Positions 45,279 to 60,200 of a DNA stretch of 64,000 nucleotides are shown one piece after another. Position numbers and translations under genes: made by a program. Source of the DNA: Aplidium turbinatum. Its lineage: Eukaryota; Chordata; Ascidiacea; Aplousobranchia; Polyclinidae. The stretch is from positions 4,786,501-4,850,500 of the forward strand of contig OU964920.1 of NCBI GenBank assembly GCA_918807975.1, in the 5' to 3' direction. Positions within the stretch are counted from its first letter, which is position 1. Every line of letters begins with the position of its first letter. Under the pieces are notes generated by a model that saw nothing but the letters and a program-made list of their open reading frames with translations, searched no databases and was not told the DNA's origin.

Positions 45279-48200
45279 CTGAAAAAACAAAACGGCGTGC
45301 ATTAAACTTCGGTCTTGCTAACGCTAGGTCAATTAAAAAAACGAGAAAAATGCTTTCCATCAATTATCAAATCATAATGTGTTTTTATGCAGAGCTGTAT
45401 CCATCCATCAAGGATACGCGTTCCTCCCAGCACTTTACAAAGCAGACAGTGTCAGCTGAATGGCAAATAGAAATAAGACTCGGTATCACTTTTGACAAGT
45501 CTTCGGTATGACCAGACAGGGTATCAAACTCATAACTGCACTGCATTAAAGCTTGAACTTCAGAGTTTCGAACAAGACGACTGTAGAATTCAAGGATTTA
45601 CGAGCATTTATGCAATGCGCTGGAAAACGTGAAAAGCGCAGCACTAAAATCATTTCGAGAGCGACACTCATAAAAACTTACACCCACCTCCTTGCGGGTA
45701 GCACATGTGCACACCCCTGATCTAGAAAGTTGGTTTGCTGTTTAAATTAGAAAAATATCTCACAAAGAATAAAAATCACCAATTTAGCATACCTGGTCCA
45801 AACGTTCCATTTTTAGAGCCAAAAGCCTGGAATTGGACGTCAGTTGCCATGAAAGTGACGTTGTTATTCATGGTAACATTGACACCGTCCACACAGATGT
45901 ACGAATTCATAAGTTTCACTTGCGCACGTTTGAGTTTCGTTGCATTTCCTTTATCTGTTAACAAGCGTGCAAAACTCAGGGCTGTGGAGTCGGGAGAATT
46001 TTGGCGTGTACAAAGTCGTTAAAAAAAGACCGACGCCAGCTCGATACAAAACAATGAACAAAATTAAATTTTCGTTTGCAATGTTGTTTCAAAATACATT
46101 TTCTTGTTCTTCGTATTACGCTGTAAAACTTTACCGCAAAACAGAAGTGTTTGTTCTCAGTTTTTGTGAAAGTTACCGTTTAAATTTCGATCACAACTTA
46201 AGTGAAATTACAACTTTAAATTAAATTTTTATAAAATGAGAAAGAATAAAAATCTGGCAACCCTCAAGCCGGTCAGTTATAAATCGAGAGTCATATATTT
46301 TTCGCCCGAGCCCTAGCAAAACTGAACACTGAAGCTAGAATACTTTTTTGAAATCTTTGCCTAATGATTTAGTAAATGATAGTACTGACCAGCTGTAAAT
46401 GAGACCCATATCGGATTAACGATGTAGGCCAAAAAGTTCTGCTACGGTCAATCTACTCTACAGGTTATAAAGAAAAAAGTATGATTTAAGCAAGAAAATC
46501 AAACAAAAATAAAATAACTACCTCCGTCGATATCAGCCTCCACCTGATCTAGATAGTAATATGAAGAGTCATTTGCAAAAGTTAACGTAAAGGAATTGTT
46601 CCCAAATTTCACTGCCAGTACATTGCAGGAACTTCTGGCTTTGTCCACCTCGGCGTGATCTGTCACGTTGAACTCTTCTCCATTAGACTGAAACATGGCC
46701 AAAATGGTAAAAAGTTATTCCAATTGATTTTGAAGGGGGAGATATTTTACTTGTGCAGAATTAAAAAGTCTTTAAACGGATTTCGGTCTTGATGCATCTT
46801 TAAACTGAACTTAAGTGCTGCGATAAGCCTTTCATGCCATGGTTAAGTTTTCTCGGCTTTAGCAACAAGATGAAACTAAACATACAGATCGCACCAGGCA
46901 AAATACCTTTGCCAATGTTATGACATGATAAAAGTATGATATGTTCTTTTACTACCGTTCAGTGTACAGTAAGCTTGTAATGGTATGTAAATTTTTAAAT
47001 TGCAGGTGAATAGACACAATAGTTGAGCAAAATATTTTTGCCAAAGGAAATTTTTCTCCTAAATTAGTAAAACCCTTTTATCACGTTCTACTTCTAAATA
47101 CTGAAAAGTTTGGGTGTTCATCAGGACAATTATCATTTCTAGCACTAGTTGCAACGTTCATCTGATGAAATTGAAAGTAACAGTAACAACAAACAGGTTG
47201 ATTTATTGCTTCACTGACGTTTCGCGCACCATGACAATGCGCATCCTCAGAGCGAATAACATACAAAATAAAATTTCACAAGGTTATATACTAGGGTGCA
47301 TCGTCTCCCGCTTTTTTTTGAAATTGGTTTCGTAACATTGAGAAGTGTGTTCCACTTCAGGAAAAACTCAGCCCAAAAAAATTTTTTTTGTTCAGGGACC
47401 CCCCCTTCCACTCGCGCATGCCCCCCCAAATTTCGAAAAGAAAAATCGCCATAACTCCAAAACTAAAATACTTAGACATAAAGTGTTTGGTATTAGATTT
47501 ATTGTAACTATGTGATTTGATTCAAATTTGGTGAATAAAACATATTTTACAAAGAAACAAAATTTTTTTGCTACGTTTGTTGAAAACGTTCAAGTTGGAC
47601 TCCCCTTTTAAAGCCTTATTCACGGCTACTCTATGAGATAAAGAGTTATGGATCCGTCTCTTTTAAAAGCTTTGTTCAAGTTTAGTATCATCAATCAACT
47701 ATTATAATATAATAGTATATATATAATTATCTAAAAGAGAAATAGCGATTGAATGATAGGATGGATGGATGGTCATTTTGCCATTAGCTCGTTACAAATG
47801 TAACGAGTAACTCGATAATGCAGTAACTATAAGACATACCACTCATACCAAATGGAACTGTTCTGTTGATGGTGCTATCAGCATGGTATTTGACACTACA
47901 TCAACAAACACTGGCCTTTGGTCTGGAGGTTGTGTTGAATTGCAACAGAAATTGAAGAAATCATTGCTATGGTGTGCATGCAGAAAACATGTTGGAGAAC
48001 TAATCGTAGGTAATGTGTTTGAAGCACTGAGTATTGAAACATCTCGATCGCCTGAAATAACTATGTTTGTTCACTTTCGTACTCACTTCAACAGTATTTC
48101 TCAAGACGTCATCTCTTTCCCACCTTATTTAGATACATACAAGTGCTTGTCAATCAGTGAAATGAATTTCCTTGAAACCTTGAAAGAAGATACTGTAGCT

Positions 48201-51200
48201 CTTGCAACCCAGTTGCTTACAAAAAATGATAAAAGATATTTACCTCGAGAAGACTACAGAGAACTATTGGAGCTGTGTCTATTTAGTTTCAACTATCCAT
48301 TGCCATGCAAGAAGCTATTTAAATTTAAACAGCCAGGAGCTATTCACAAAGCTCAGAAGTTGGCTAAAGTTATTTATGTCATAAAGTTATCACTATTGTC
48401 TGGAAGGGCTGAAGTGAAGAAATAATGGATGCTACTAATCCCAAGAACACCTGATTCCGCAGCCAAAGGAAACTAATAAGTTGAAAATGTTTGCAACATT
48501 CCTCCTAAATGTGTATGTGTCATGGTGGTTTCGTTGCAGTTCAGGAGTTTCTGCACCATGGGCAGACCTGAAGTTAATGAAAACTTTACATTTGTTTGAG
48601 AAAATTGATCCCATTGTAGCTTCTAGTGGCTTGAAAAAGCTGAATCTCCACCTCTGGTACTTAACTGAGGAAATGATTCCTCTTTCTCTGTTTGATTACC
48701 ATGTTCCAGATGAAACGAAAAGAGGAATTGTTGATGCATTGTTAAAAATGCAAGCAGCAGATGGTTCAATTCAGGAACCTCTGAAAAGAAAAGGTAAAGG
48801 AAAGCCAGTTTTTCCAGACACAATTGATGCCAACACTTCACTGATTGATTTGATTGGTAAAGATTCCTGGTATCTCTTTAAGCTCTTAAAAGTATGCCCA
48901 ACGTTTTTTGAAAAAAATGTTAGGGAGTGGGAAGAAGATAGTCAGTATGAACTGGCCAAATCAAAAGCAGAAAGGTTAACAGTTGTAAATGACTGCTCCG
49001 AGCGTGGTGTCAAGCTGGCCACAGATTTTCGATCATCTGCTCAAAATATCCAAAACTTTGAAAGCATTCTTCAGGTAGTTGAACAAAGCAGATCTAAGAG
49101 ACCAAATTTGCGGAAAAAATCATAGACTGTTGCATCCATCTAACAAACCGGCAGCTCCACTTTCAAAAGTAGCCTTTAATTATTAGAAATGGGACCGAAG
49201 TGGAGTTCTGTGCGTAACTATATCGCCACATAATTTCCAGGTGCTCATGAAATGTAATTATTTACAACAGCTTTACTACAAATACCACCCCGTTTGCCTG
49301 AAGAATCTATTCTAGCGAGCTAGACGAAAACGTTCGAGTTGGACTCCCCTTTTAAAGCCGTTTTCAAGGCTGCTGTATGAGATATAGAGTTATGAATCTG
49401 TATTTTTTTAAAGCTTTATTCAATATTATATTATCAGTAATGAAACAGAAATCACTTTAGGCTTATTCATATTTTCAGTTCATTCAGTGACATTATTATA
49501 ATATTTGCAAGGGAACATGCATAAAACGAACAGTGCATTATCATTTCGTAGCTATTTCTTTTTAGATGTATTCGAGTGAACAGTGTCTCCTGAAGAGCAA
49601 AAAAAGTTGTTTCTTTGTAAAATATGTTTTATTCACAAAATTTGAATCAAATCATATAGTTAGAATAAATCTAATACCAAACACTTTATGTCTAAGTATT
49701 TTAGTTTTGGAGTTATGGCGATTTTTCTGTCCGAAATTTGGGGGGGCATGCGCGAGTGGAAGGGGGGGTCCCTAAACAAAAAAATTTTTTTGGGCTGAGT
49801 TTTTCCTGAAGTGGAACACACTTCTCAATGTTACGAAACCAATTTCAAAAAAAAGCGGGAGACGATGCACCCTATTATATACTAGTTATTAATGCTCTAC
49901 TCGTCTACTAGTAGATTCTTTCAATATTATACAGTTGATAATAATATCGTACAATTGCATAGTTTTGTCTTTGCAATATATGGTGTTTGAAAACTCAGCA
50001 GAAAAAAGGTTACATAGGTCAGTCTAAGTCTGGTGAGAGCTTCTTTGATGTGGTGTCGGCTTTGCATATCCTTGTATTCGATCGTCATGTAAACCATTTT
50101 GCGGCTAAGGCAAAATACAAATGAATAACATTGTGATTGCTAAAGCTCTTTCGGAGTGCGAGGTTTGCTCTCAATCTATTGACTGTGAGACCTAGGCAAG
50201 CTAGTTCGAAACCACGAGAAGACTGACAATAGCGCTGCATCATTTGCACAGCCACTTGTTCAAAATTTTGGATTAAGAAAAGACATATATAGATGTGTTG
50301 TGAAGAGGAAGCAGTTCTGACAAGAAGGAATTAACAGGAAATCAAACAACGTAAAAAACGCGGTGTTGTGAGTATGGTGACTGACTCATAGCAACTGACT
50401 CTACTTAGCTGTATCAGAGTTTTTAAACTTAACTTTCCAATACAAAACTTTTCAAAACGCTCAGAATCAAACCTTGTTAATACAATATATATATATACAG
50501 TAGATAGAAGACACACTTTTATTCCACATTCTAAGCGATTAGTTTTGAGTCATGTTTTGTTGATACGTTCTAAATGCAACAACAAGAAAATCTACTGGAG
50601 CTGTTCTGTTCTACTAAGGTTAGGAAAGTTTGAATTCTACCTGCCAAACTTTAGAAACGTTTCAATATTAAAGAAATATATGCCGATGTCTCCCAACCTC
50701 CGTTCTGGTTCCTCGATGTTATTGAGGATGAAAAGTTATACAAGGATCCTTCAATCAGGACGCAACCGAACAATTAAACATAATAAGCAAACAAAATCAT
50801 TTAGGTTAGGAAACTTGTATAATTTATTGATAAAGCTTTCGCCATCGTAAAGGTGGCTTCTTCAGTATCTTATTCAAATAGAATGATGGTTGTTTGTTAC
50901 ACAATTTATAATGAAATTAAAAGTGATGTTTGTGGCTGAATTTTCCATTTTTATATCATGTCTTGACCTCAAATAAAAAGATCATAATTTTCAATAGACT
51001 CCCAATCAAACTAAAATCAAAAACTTTCAACACTTATATTTTACCAGTTGTGCTATATATGGTGTATGGTATATATATATGGTATATACAGTGTAGAATG
51101 TGTAAATTGAACCTCCACAACAATGAAACAACTCACAACTTTCCAAAATCACATCATGAGAAGCATGACCAACAAAAGACTACTTGACCACATGAAAATA

Positions 51201-54200
51201 GAAGACCTATTGATTATAATGAAGCTACACCCAATTGCAGCAACAATAATATCAAAAATTCTAAAACTTTTCGGCCTTACTAAAAGAACAAAATATGAAG
51301 TCAGCAAAATTTGAATGGAAGGTAAAGTTATTGGGTGACGGACTGACGGTTAGTTAGAAGAGGCAGCCACCAAGGTGATGGTATGAGTGACAACATCCAG
51401 ACATGGACTGAACTCAATTTGACGGCACTGGACGAGCGAGCTCAAAACCGTGACTCATGGAAACCGGTAACTCATGTCTATAGATGCGCAATCTGCTGCA
51501 AGCGGAGATGGCGATTGAATCTATATCATGTCATGATCATGGGATTCGAAAGCACATGAAACAATAGTTGCAAAAGAAAGGTTAACGGCAAACTGACATA
51601 AAATGAGAAATTGTTATACGAGAGAAATCTGGAGAAAAATTTGCTCTTGAACATTTTGTCTGTTTTTGGATTAAATTATCTTCACTTAGTGTTTATCCAC
51701 CTACAATTTTCAAATAGCAAAAACTTTCAGAAATCTTTTCATCACACAAATTTTCATAAAAAACTAACCTGAAATCTTACCTCATTGTAAAACTGAACAG
51801 TCATATTGGCGATAAGACATGTCTTGTTATTATTTGTGACAATATATTGATTCTTAGCTGGATATGTACTGGGACTTGGTTTTGCAGTTGGAGAGGCACT
51901 TGTCATCACAGTGGAGGGTGTTGTTGGGTTGGAGGTAACATTTGCATGTGTTGTAGGTGCAGTAACCGGTTTTGCAGTCGTTTCAGGTTGGGTTGTAGGT
52001 TTTGCAGTCGTTTCAGGTTGGGTTGTAGGTTTTGCAGTTGTTTCAGGTTGGGTTGTAGGTTTTGCAGTCGTTTCAGGTTGGGTTGTAGGATTTGCAGTCG
52101 ATTTCGACTCAGTTGTAGGATTTAGTGTTGTTGGACTCATAGTTGTATCTTTGCCATAAACCACACCTGAAAAGCAAAGCCAGTTTATCTTACCCTTTCA
52201 CTCAAAGAGTATTTTATCAATGAACAACCAAATACAAAATTATGCACACACACAATGGAAGCTAATTATTTGCTATTTGCATTGCGCCCAGTCCAGTACT
52301 GTAGAACACACTGTAATAGCGCTCAGGATTATATGAAGTGCATTGTTTGTATCACAGACATCATCTGGATTTTAGCTGTCAAAATCATAAACTAATTAAT
52401 TTTAAACGATTTCAGCAAAATCATATTTTCAAATATCATTAATTAATAATGTGCAATAAGATCTGTAGTAAAAAAAAAATAATTTTGATTTTTTAATCTA
52501 GACATAGCCAATTATTCATTACAATTTCACTTTTAATAATATAATATTCAGTATAGCTGTCCATTCAATAGAATAATGTTATCACAACATCACATACAGT
52601 CTTGCCTCAGTTACCGTTCTACAGCAGAGGTAACCAAATGTTTTTGATGGCCAGGTGACTGTGAAAAAAAGTTGCTCATGGGCCAGATAACCATTTGGTT
52701 AAACAGTTTGCTACATGTGGTAGTGATTCAACAGAGTGGATGTGATACAGGTGTATGCCAGAATTGATCCTTTCAGTCAATGCAGTTGAATAGATTGTGG
52801 AGACAAAACTCATTATTACACCATCAACGCCAAAAGTCACATATATATACTTACTGTTTCAGAAATTGGCTTTTCCAAAAATAAAAAGCCAAGTTAAATA
52901 TATTATAATATAACTTCACAACTTAGCTTTAACTTTTGTTAAGACTTTTATATTCAGTTTATGTACAGTACCACATTCTTTAATTATTGTTTAGTCAATG
53001 ATTGATAGCTATGATGCATTGAAAAAGTTCAAAACTTTTGAAATTGTTTGGAAAATTGCTGTTTAGAACGCATTATTTTGAATGGGAATACTGTATGACA
53101 AAAGATTTCTGTAAATCTATTATATATTATACCTACTTTTTAAAATTTGCATAAATAAATGAAGGCGCTTTTTTGTAATCCAAATGATTTGAGTTATAGT
53201 CAATCTGGGTAACGCGCAGCGCAGGAGAAATAGCGATAATGCGCAGCGCAGGAGAAATAGCGATAATGCGCAGCGGTGCGCTTTATAAGAAACAAACAAA
53301 GAAATTTAATATTTAAAAGTTGGTTATTTACTGCTAAACTACCCAGCTGTTCAGTGGAAACCAAGTTAAAAGAAGGATTCGACGACATCCAGGCTAAAAT
53401 CTTTCTTTTCGTACGTCACCTATTTTCTCTTCATTTTAACTTTGAAAGTCGGATTTCTAACTTCGCTGCTGCAAAGAGAAGAGTGCTTGTATCCAAACGG
53501 CTCCAACGTGTAGCGATCATGCACACACAAGCCTTTATTTAAACTAAAAGATGATAGAGAAGTAATTTTGTTTCTTTAAGAAAATGGACAAAATACGCAT
53601 TTGGCCGCAACAACAGTCACGCGGTGAATGCGTGGCAACCACGTGAGGCTTTGAAATTAAGAACCAGACAGTGATACAAAATGGCGGCTCGGTCTGTTGT
53701 GTTTCTCCAGGCAGCAAATAAGTCATTTTGACGTTGCTTCAACGTTTGCTGACGTTGAATCAATATAAACACCGAATGATTTGCTGTCCGGTGCAGTAAA
53801 AGCGTGCTTAGCTGAGCATCTCGGCTTGGACAGTTACAGCACAAAATTAAAAATTTACCGGTGTTATTAAGATGTTGAAGTTTTAGACAACAACAACTAC
53901 AGCAAAAATTAGTCGTAAATCAACCGGAAACAGTGATCCCAGCGGCTCCACGGGGGTGCAGCTTAATGCGAAGTATAACGATACAATTCGGTTTCCCACT
54001 CCAGAGGATAAAAATGTTAAAGAAAACAAAAAACAGTTTAGTATGGTATTCAGCATTAAGATGAACTACGGAAGGTATAACTTCATATTTTCCAGGCTAT
54101 CTAAATCTTCCTACAATATCACATTGTTTGTGTTACGTTCACTGTTCGAGTCATAGCAAGGAAAACAAATTATTTCCTGTTTCGAGCATTTAAAGAGAAT

Positions 54201-57200
54201 GTCCCCACTGATTGATAACTGTTACTGCCAAATTTCTTAGTTAATCCCTCTGCATTCATTTGTGACTGGTTTGTTAATTATTTGGCTTTTTTCTCCTTTG
54301 CAAGTCTACTGTACTAAAAAAGCCACCTGTTTTTGTTTTTTCTTTTATAATGTTTTGGCCTCTGTCGCATTTGTGTTTGCACCTGTGGTTTATTTTCGTT
54401 AAATCAATAACTTATTAGTCAACGATATAACGTCAGTTTACATCGAATTATACAACCATTATGACCTATTCGTTTTTCAATAATTGCCAATCCTTGAGAA
54501 AGGGAATTCGTAATTGTACTGTAAATCGTTTTGTTTCATTCGACAAAATTGCTTCTGTGTTGATGGTCGCAAATTTAAGAATTCTCAAAGTTACCTGTGT
54601 TTAAAAGATTGTCTAAAAACGCACAATAAGAACACGAGAAACTCAATTAAAACTCATGTGTTGTGTTGTTGTTAGCAATCCAGACAGTTCAAATAGAGCA
54701 AAGGTCAACAACGATAAACAAAATACGTCACTGTAACGTTGCAATAAAATAGACAAAGCGGACGTTACAATAACCCCTGTTGATAATTTGTGCCATAAAC
54801 AGCCATAATTTTTATCTGCTATTTGATAATGATAATTTGTGCCATAAACAGAGTTTTTTAGGCAACTGACTGATTTGTTTTGATGCTAAAGTAGCTATAT
54901 ACATAATGCCCGTTGTGTTGTTATTTGTGAACGCCGCTTCGTTTAGTCGTTTATTTTATGCGGCAGCAAAATCTTACATTTTGTCGACTCTGTGTTTCTT
55001 GACATTGAATCAACGTAGTTACAAGCTTGCACCGGCAAAAGCAGCTTGTACCTTTTTGTGTATGAGGAATCATTTCTCTTTTCGTACTATAAATGAGGTC
55101 TGTGCTTGTCATGTAAAGCTTGTACTGTAGTGTACTAAACACTGATAAATTTCCCTTTTCCGATTTTGCCTGGTGGTACACTGCAAGGGCACAAAGCTGT
55201 TATAATGCAGGCTAACTGCGCATTCTATTGCGCAGTGCGCTTTAGCCCAACGTGCACTGCGCATTTGTAATTAAGCGATTATTGCGCAAGCGATGCCGAA
55301 AATTCGCTCGAAAACAAACAAAAGGCGCACTTGACCTACTTCTTAGTACAATTGATCTACAAGTAGCAAGGCACTTAAAAAGTTAAAACTGGCTTGTCTA
55401 AGGTGTAATTTGACCAAATGAGAGCAAAGTTTGTTAAAATTGGCTGCGCATTACCCCAATTGACTATATAGTAAAGCGAACAAGAAACATTTACGACCTT
55501 AATGAGCTCAAACATAACACACATATAATCCTCAAATGGCCAGCAAACAATACAGTAAAATCTGTGGCTTGGATTTAAACATAGTAAGTTACATGTGAGT
55601 CTGAAATAACTCTTGAATTTTATCACATTTTAATTGGCCAGCAAGATGACCCATGTCATAGATTAACAAATGACAAAACAAATATATAATACAGTATACA
55701 CTTCTTCTCTGGCCATCACAGTCAATGAAATTCATGCATTGCACCAACAAAAAAAATATTACCGTACATAATAAAAAATCTAACTTTTTAAAACACATCT
55801 TTGGAGTGTTCATTTATCTTGGTTAACTGACAAATAGTTCAGTAAGGCAATAGGCATGGCCGTGCCTGGGCCATAGGCATTTCTCTCTGAAGCAGCATAC
55901 TTTCAAAGTCATGACTAACCAAAAGCTTTAGTCGAAGGAGTGTCACTCCACAATCTACAACACGTCTTTATTAAGCGGAATGGCCCGTTTCGGTGAGTCC
56001 GCTTCGGTGAGTCTGATCCCTATTCGGTGATTTTTTCAATTTTTTTTTTTAAATTATCAGGTACCGTAGCCTAATTATCATTGCCGTTTTAGGGTTAAAG
56101 GGTAGGGGTTAGAGGTTAGAAACTCACCGAATCGGACTCACCGAGTCGGACTCACCGAATAGTAGCAAACCCTTCTTTAATGTCTTGCCAAGACACAGTC
56201 ACAAGCTCTCGAGTGGTGCCCTTTTGAAAGTCAAGCCAGGGATCTCACCACTCGGCTACATGGCAAACAACAAAATAAATAACAAAAACATTTTCGGTAT
56301 TGCAAAGTAGTCACAAATACTAAAAAAATTATATTGTTCTGTTATAAAAGAAATGGTCAAGTGACTTTCCAGGTGAACTGTTAAGCTGCCGTTACTGACT
56401 CAATGTAATCGTATCAAGTATGACATTGAATAGAGCAAAATTGTGAATTAGGCAAAAAAAATTAAAATGTTCAGACTGTGATGTTTTCTATATCATAGTT
56501 AAACCACAATTATTATAATCTGTTTCAGCAAGAGATGCATACTTTTGTTTACCCAAGTAAATGGACACATTTTTAAGTAGAAACTTATTCAATAGTCCTG
56601 GCCATATAAAGCAAACAACTCCCTATTTTGTTTCAACAAATCAGACTAAAATGGGTTCTCGGAGCACAAGTTTCAATAGCAGAAGGACAATTATAGGACA
56701 AACTATGAAGTTTGCCTTATTGCCTCTCATTCAAGGAGCAATGTTTTTGGAATTACAATTACCGTACTTGAAATGATTACGTTTGACTGCACATTTTAAT
56801 ACAAACTTATAAAAACATGGGATAAAATTGAATGAAATGTGACCAGATTTCAAATGGTCAAAAAGCAATTACAGCATTTGATATCACAATAAATCAATAG
56901 AGAATCAAGTTTTTGCTGATTGCATGTTGTGCACTCTGTTGCATGATTGCCATGAATAGTATGTAAAGTACCCACCTAAGACTATGGAACTTGAAAATGC
57001 TTTGGATCAACACATCACCTCAATTGCTTTCCATGGACCATGGTGTAACTTTTAAACCCCCTGCTGTTTTCTACCCTTTGTTCTAGCGTCACATTATGGC
57101 TTTAGTACAAATCTGTTCTTTCCAGAAATTAACCTTTTGTTCCTAACAGTTTAGTAACACTTATTCCATCACACAAAGAAAAGCACTTTTTCTACCTAGA

Positions 57201-60200
57201 GTTTAAGCACACATAGTGCAGCTATCTTTTTCTCAATATTAGTAAGCAACAGTGTGTAGTGTATATTTACACATTGCTCAATGCGAATACAACATTACAA
57301 CATACATTAGTAATGTGGGCGCAGTTCATTAAAATTCAAGATGCATTATAGAACTTTTGACTTTATTTTGACTAGGCTAGAGAAACTTGCAAAAAAACTA
57401 ACTTTTAAAAACAACTTGTAGCTTAAGAATTTTTTTGAGGTACAACTACCGTACAAAACATTGTGGGCTAACATAGAAAAAAATTACGGTAGACAAATTA
57501 GAGAACTTATTATTGGGTAAGTCTTTGTCAACTTGACCAAGCTATGTAACCCATGGTCTCAGATTTTGATGAAACTTAGACACTTTGCAGAGCAAGTCAT
57601 TCTGAGAAAAATGATACCAATCTCAGCAAAATCGGTTCAGCAGTTTTCGGGATATGGCCATTTGAAAATGAGGTGTTTTCGCGTTCGCTCAAGCATGAAA
57701 TTAGTGAAAAGTTGGTACAACAAATTTTAAACGTAAATAAAACATACACCATTAATGTTACAAACTTCAAATTTTGTGAGAACTTAAGTTTGGTTGAAGT
57801 CAACACATTTACAAACTTTCAACAATTTTGGTCATGGTTGAATGATTTTGAAGACTAGTTAATATTGTTGTGGAATTGAAATCAATCAACCGTGACGTAA
57901 CTTCCAAGCACTATACTGAAAAAGGCCCCTCTTCAATTTTTTCGAGTAATACATCATTTGAAAGGTCTTGGCTTCCCCTATACAGTGAAACAAAGATATC
58001 TTTGTGTATTTGAGAAAATCTAGGCGTAGTAAGTCGAAATGTACCATATACACAAAGTGGCTAAATTGATTGTTTTTATAATTGTTCAACAGTGCTTTGC
58101 TTCCCTTTTTTCCAATTATGCACAAAATATATACATTAGTAGACATAATAGGTAAGTTGAAAGCTTTGAATATCTTGCTTAGTCAATTAACCATACTAAT
58201 TACTATGATTACTGAAAATCAAAGCAAAGATTATTGAAATTCAATATGTAAAATGTTTTACTTGAAATTGGTTTTTAATGATTGTATAGTTTAATGCCAG
58301 AAGGAAATAAAACCAAGAATACTAATAGAGAAGTGGCTTTTTTTACCTGGTCCAAACATGCAATTTAATCAACAAAAAAGGTTATCGTGCTTTGAGATAT
58401 TTTAAGAAAAACATAACAATATATCACAAAATTCGTCAGCAAAAGCCAAAGGATAATTATATTGAACTCTCATTGCAGTTTTGAACCATGATAACTTTTG
58501 GGCTGCTTTTCAATTTATACATATTCCCAATTTAAAGAATTGGTCAAACTGGATATTCATGTATATATAATATATTCCAAAGCATATGTGTGACAGAAAT
58601 TAATTATTTATTAGCTGATCTCCAATGAGTTTGAATTTGTTGGAAACATTGCATGGAAAATTGATATTGGTCTTGAGTAGTTGCAAGGGTTGGACTGTCT
58701 ACAACACACAAAACATGTTCAAAAGGAATCCAACATTCGTCTTTGTTTCTTGGCCAATGAAAAGATGGAAACGGTCCATTAGGGTGCAGAAAATTTACAA
58801 AGATGTCACCATTTTCTGTGTCAACTACCAAAGTTACTCCAACATAACCACTTTCCATCATACATGGCTGCTACAAAGTTACCTTGATTGATGCTTTTGT
58901 TGCTGTACTTGGTATCAAAGTTGAAAGTGTAATCATATGTGAGTTCATTGCTTATTCTTTTGATGCCAATTTTAGACTTGTCAACTGGTTCAAAGTAATG
59001 AAATCCTCTGGTTCCTTTTATTGTACTTGCTAGCTTCCACCTTTCTTCCAGACATTTTCTTTCATTTGTCAAATCTTCCTTGAGAAGTTTTATGAAATGT
59101 ATTGAAGGCAACTTTTCAGTGCAGTGATCTATCATTTCATCTAAAGTACCAATTTGATGATGTAGAGGTCTTCGTAAACTTTCCATAGCTATTGAATGCT
59201 TCACAGTGCCCCCAGTGCCATCGCAAGGTGACTTACCATGACTTGTGGCAAAGAAAGACCATGATGTTTCCAGGCCAAAATCATGTTTGTGCAGGCACAA
59301 ATGAAATTTTCTTTGCCAACAAGCTAGCAAGTACAATAAAAGGAACCAGAGGATTTCATTACTTTGAACCAGTTGACAAGTCTAAAATTGGCATCAAAAG
59401 AATAAGCAATGAACTCACATATAATTACACTTTCAACTTTGATACCAAGTACAGCAACAAAAGCATCAATCAAGGAAACTTTGTAGCAGCCATGTATGAT
59501 GGAAAGTGGTTATGTTGGAGTAACTTTGGTAGTTGACACAGAAAATGGTGACATCTTTGTAAATTTTCTGCACCCTAATGGACCGTCTCCATCTTTTCAT
59601 TGGCCAAGAACCAAAGACGAATGTTGGATTCCTTTTGAACATGTTTTGTGTGTTGTAGACAATCCAACCCTTGCAACTACTTGAGACCAATATCAATTTT
59701 CCATGCAATGTTAGCAACAAATTCAAACTCATTGGAGATCAGCTAATAAATAATTAATTTCTGTCACACATATGCTTTGGAATATATTATATATGATATA
59801 CATTAATATCCAGTTTAACCAATTATTTAAATTGGGAATATAAATTGAAAAGCAGCCCAAAAGTTATCATGGTTCAAAACTGCAATGAGAGTTTAATATA
59901 ATTATCCTTTGGCTTTTGCTGACGAATTTTGTGATATATCGTTATGTTTTTCTTAAAATTTCTCAAAGCACGATCCCCTTTTTTGTTGATTAAATTGCAT
60001 GTTTGGACCAGGTAAAAAAAGCCACTTCTCTATTAGTATTCTTGGTTTTATTTCCTTCTAGCATTAAACTATACAATCATTAAAAACCAATTTCAAGTGA
60101 AACATTTTACACATTGAATTTCAATAATCTTTGCTTTGATTTTCAGTAGTCATAGTATGGTTAATTGACTAAGCAAGATATTCAAAGCTTTCAACTTACC

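Larger units (their letters stand above)
47292..49874 (+). mobile_element. hAT-like transposon with 8-bp target duplication
   Basis: Terminal inverted repeats of about 275 bases start TAGGGTGCATCGTCTCCCGC; TTATATAC flanks both ends exactly (47284-47291, 49875-49882). An internal segment of about 120 bases (47580-47697 and 49323-49440, GTTGGACTCCCCTTTTAAAG) is repeated in direct orientation. The 8-bp duplication suits the hAT group. It sits in gene A intron 2. Confidence 0.88.

Noticed and set aside
47160-47190. CTGATGAAATTGAAAG on the plus strand
   Set aside because: Core-like word and GAAA are present but there is no stem II between them.
51847-52159. Plus-strand cysteine/glycine-rich and valine/glycine-rich repeat proteins
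   Set aside because: They are antisense shadows of the mucin repeat in gene A exon 2.
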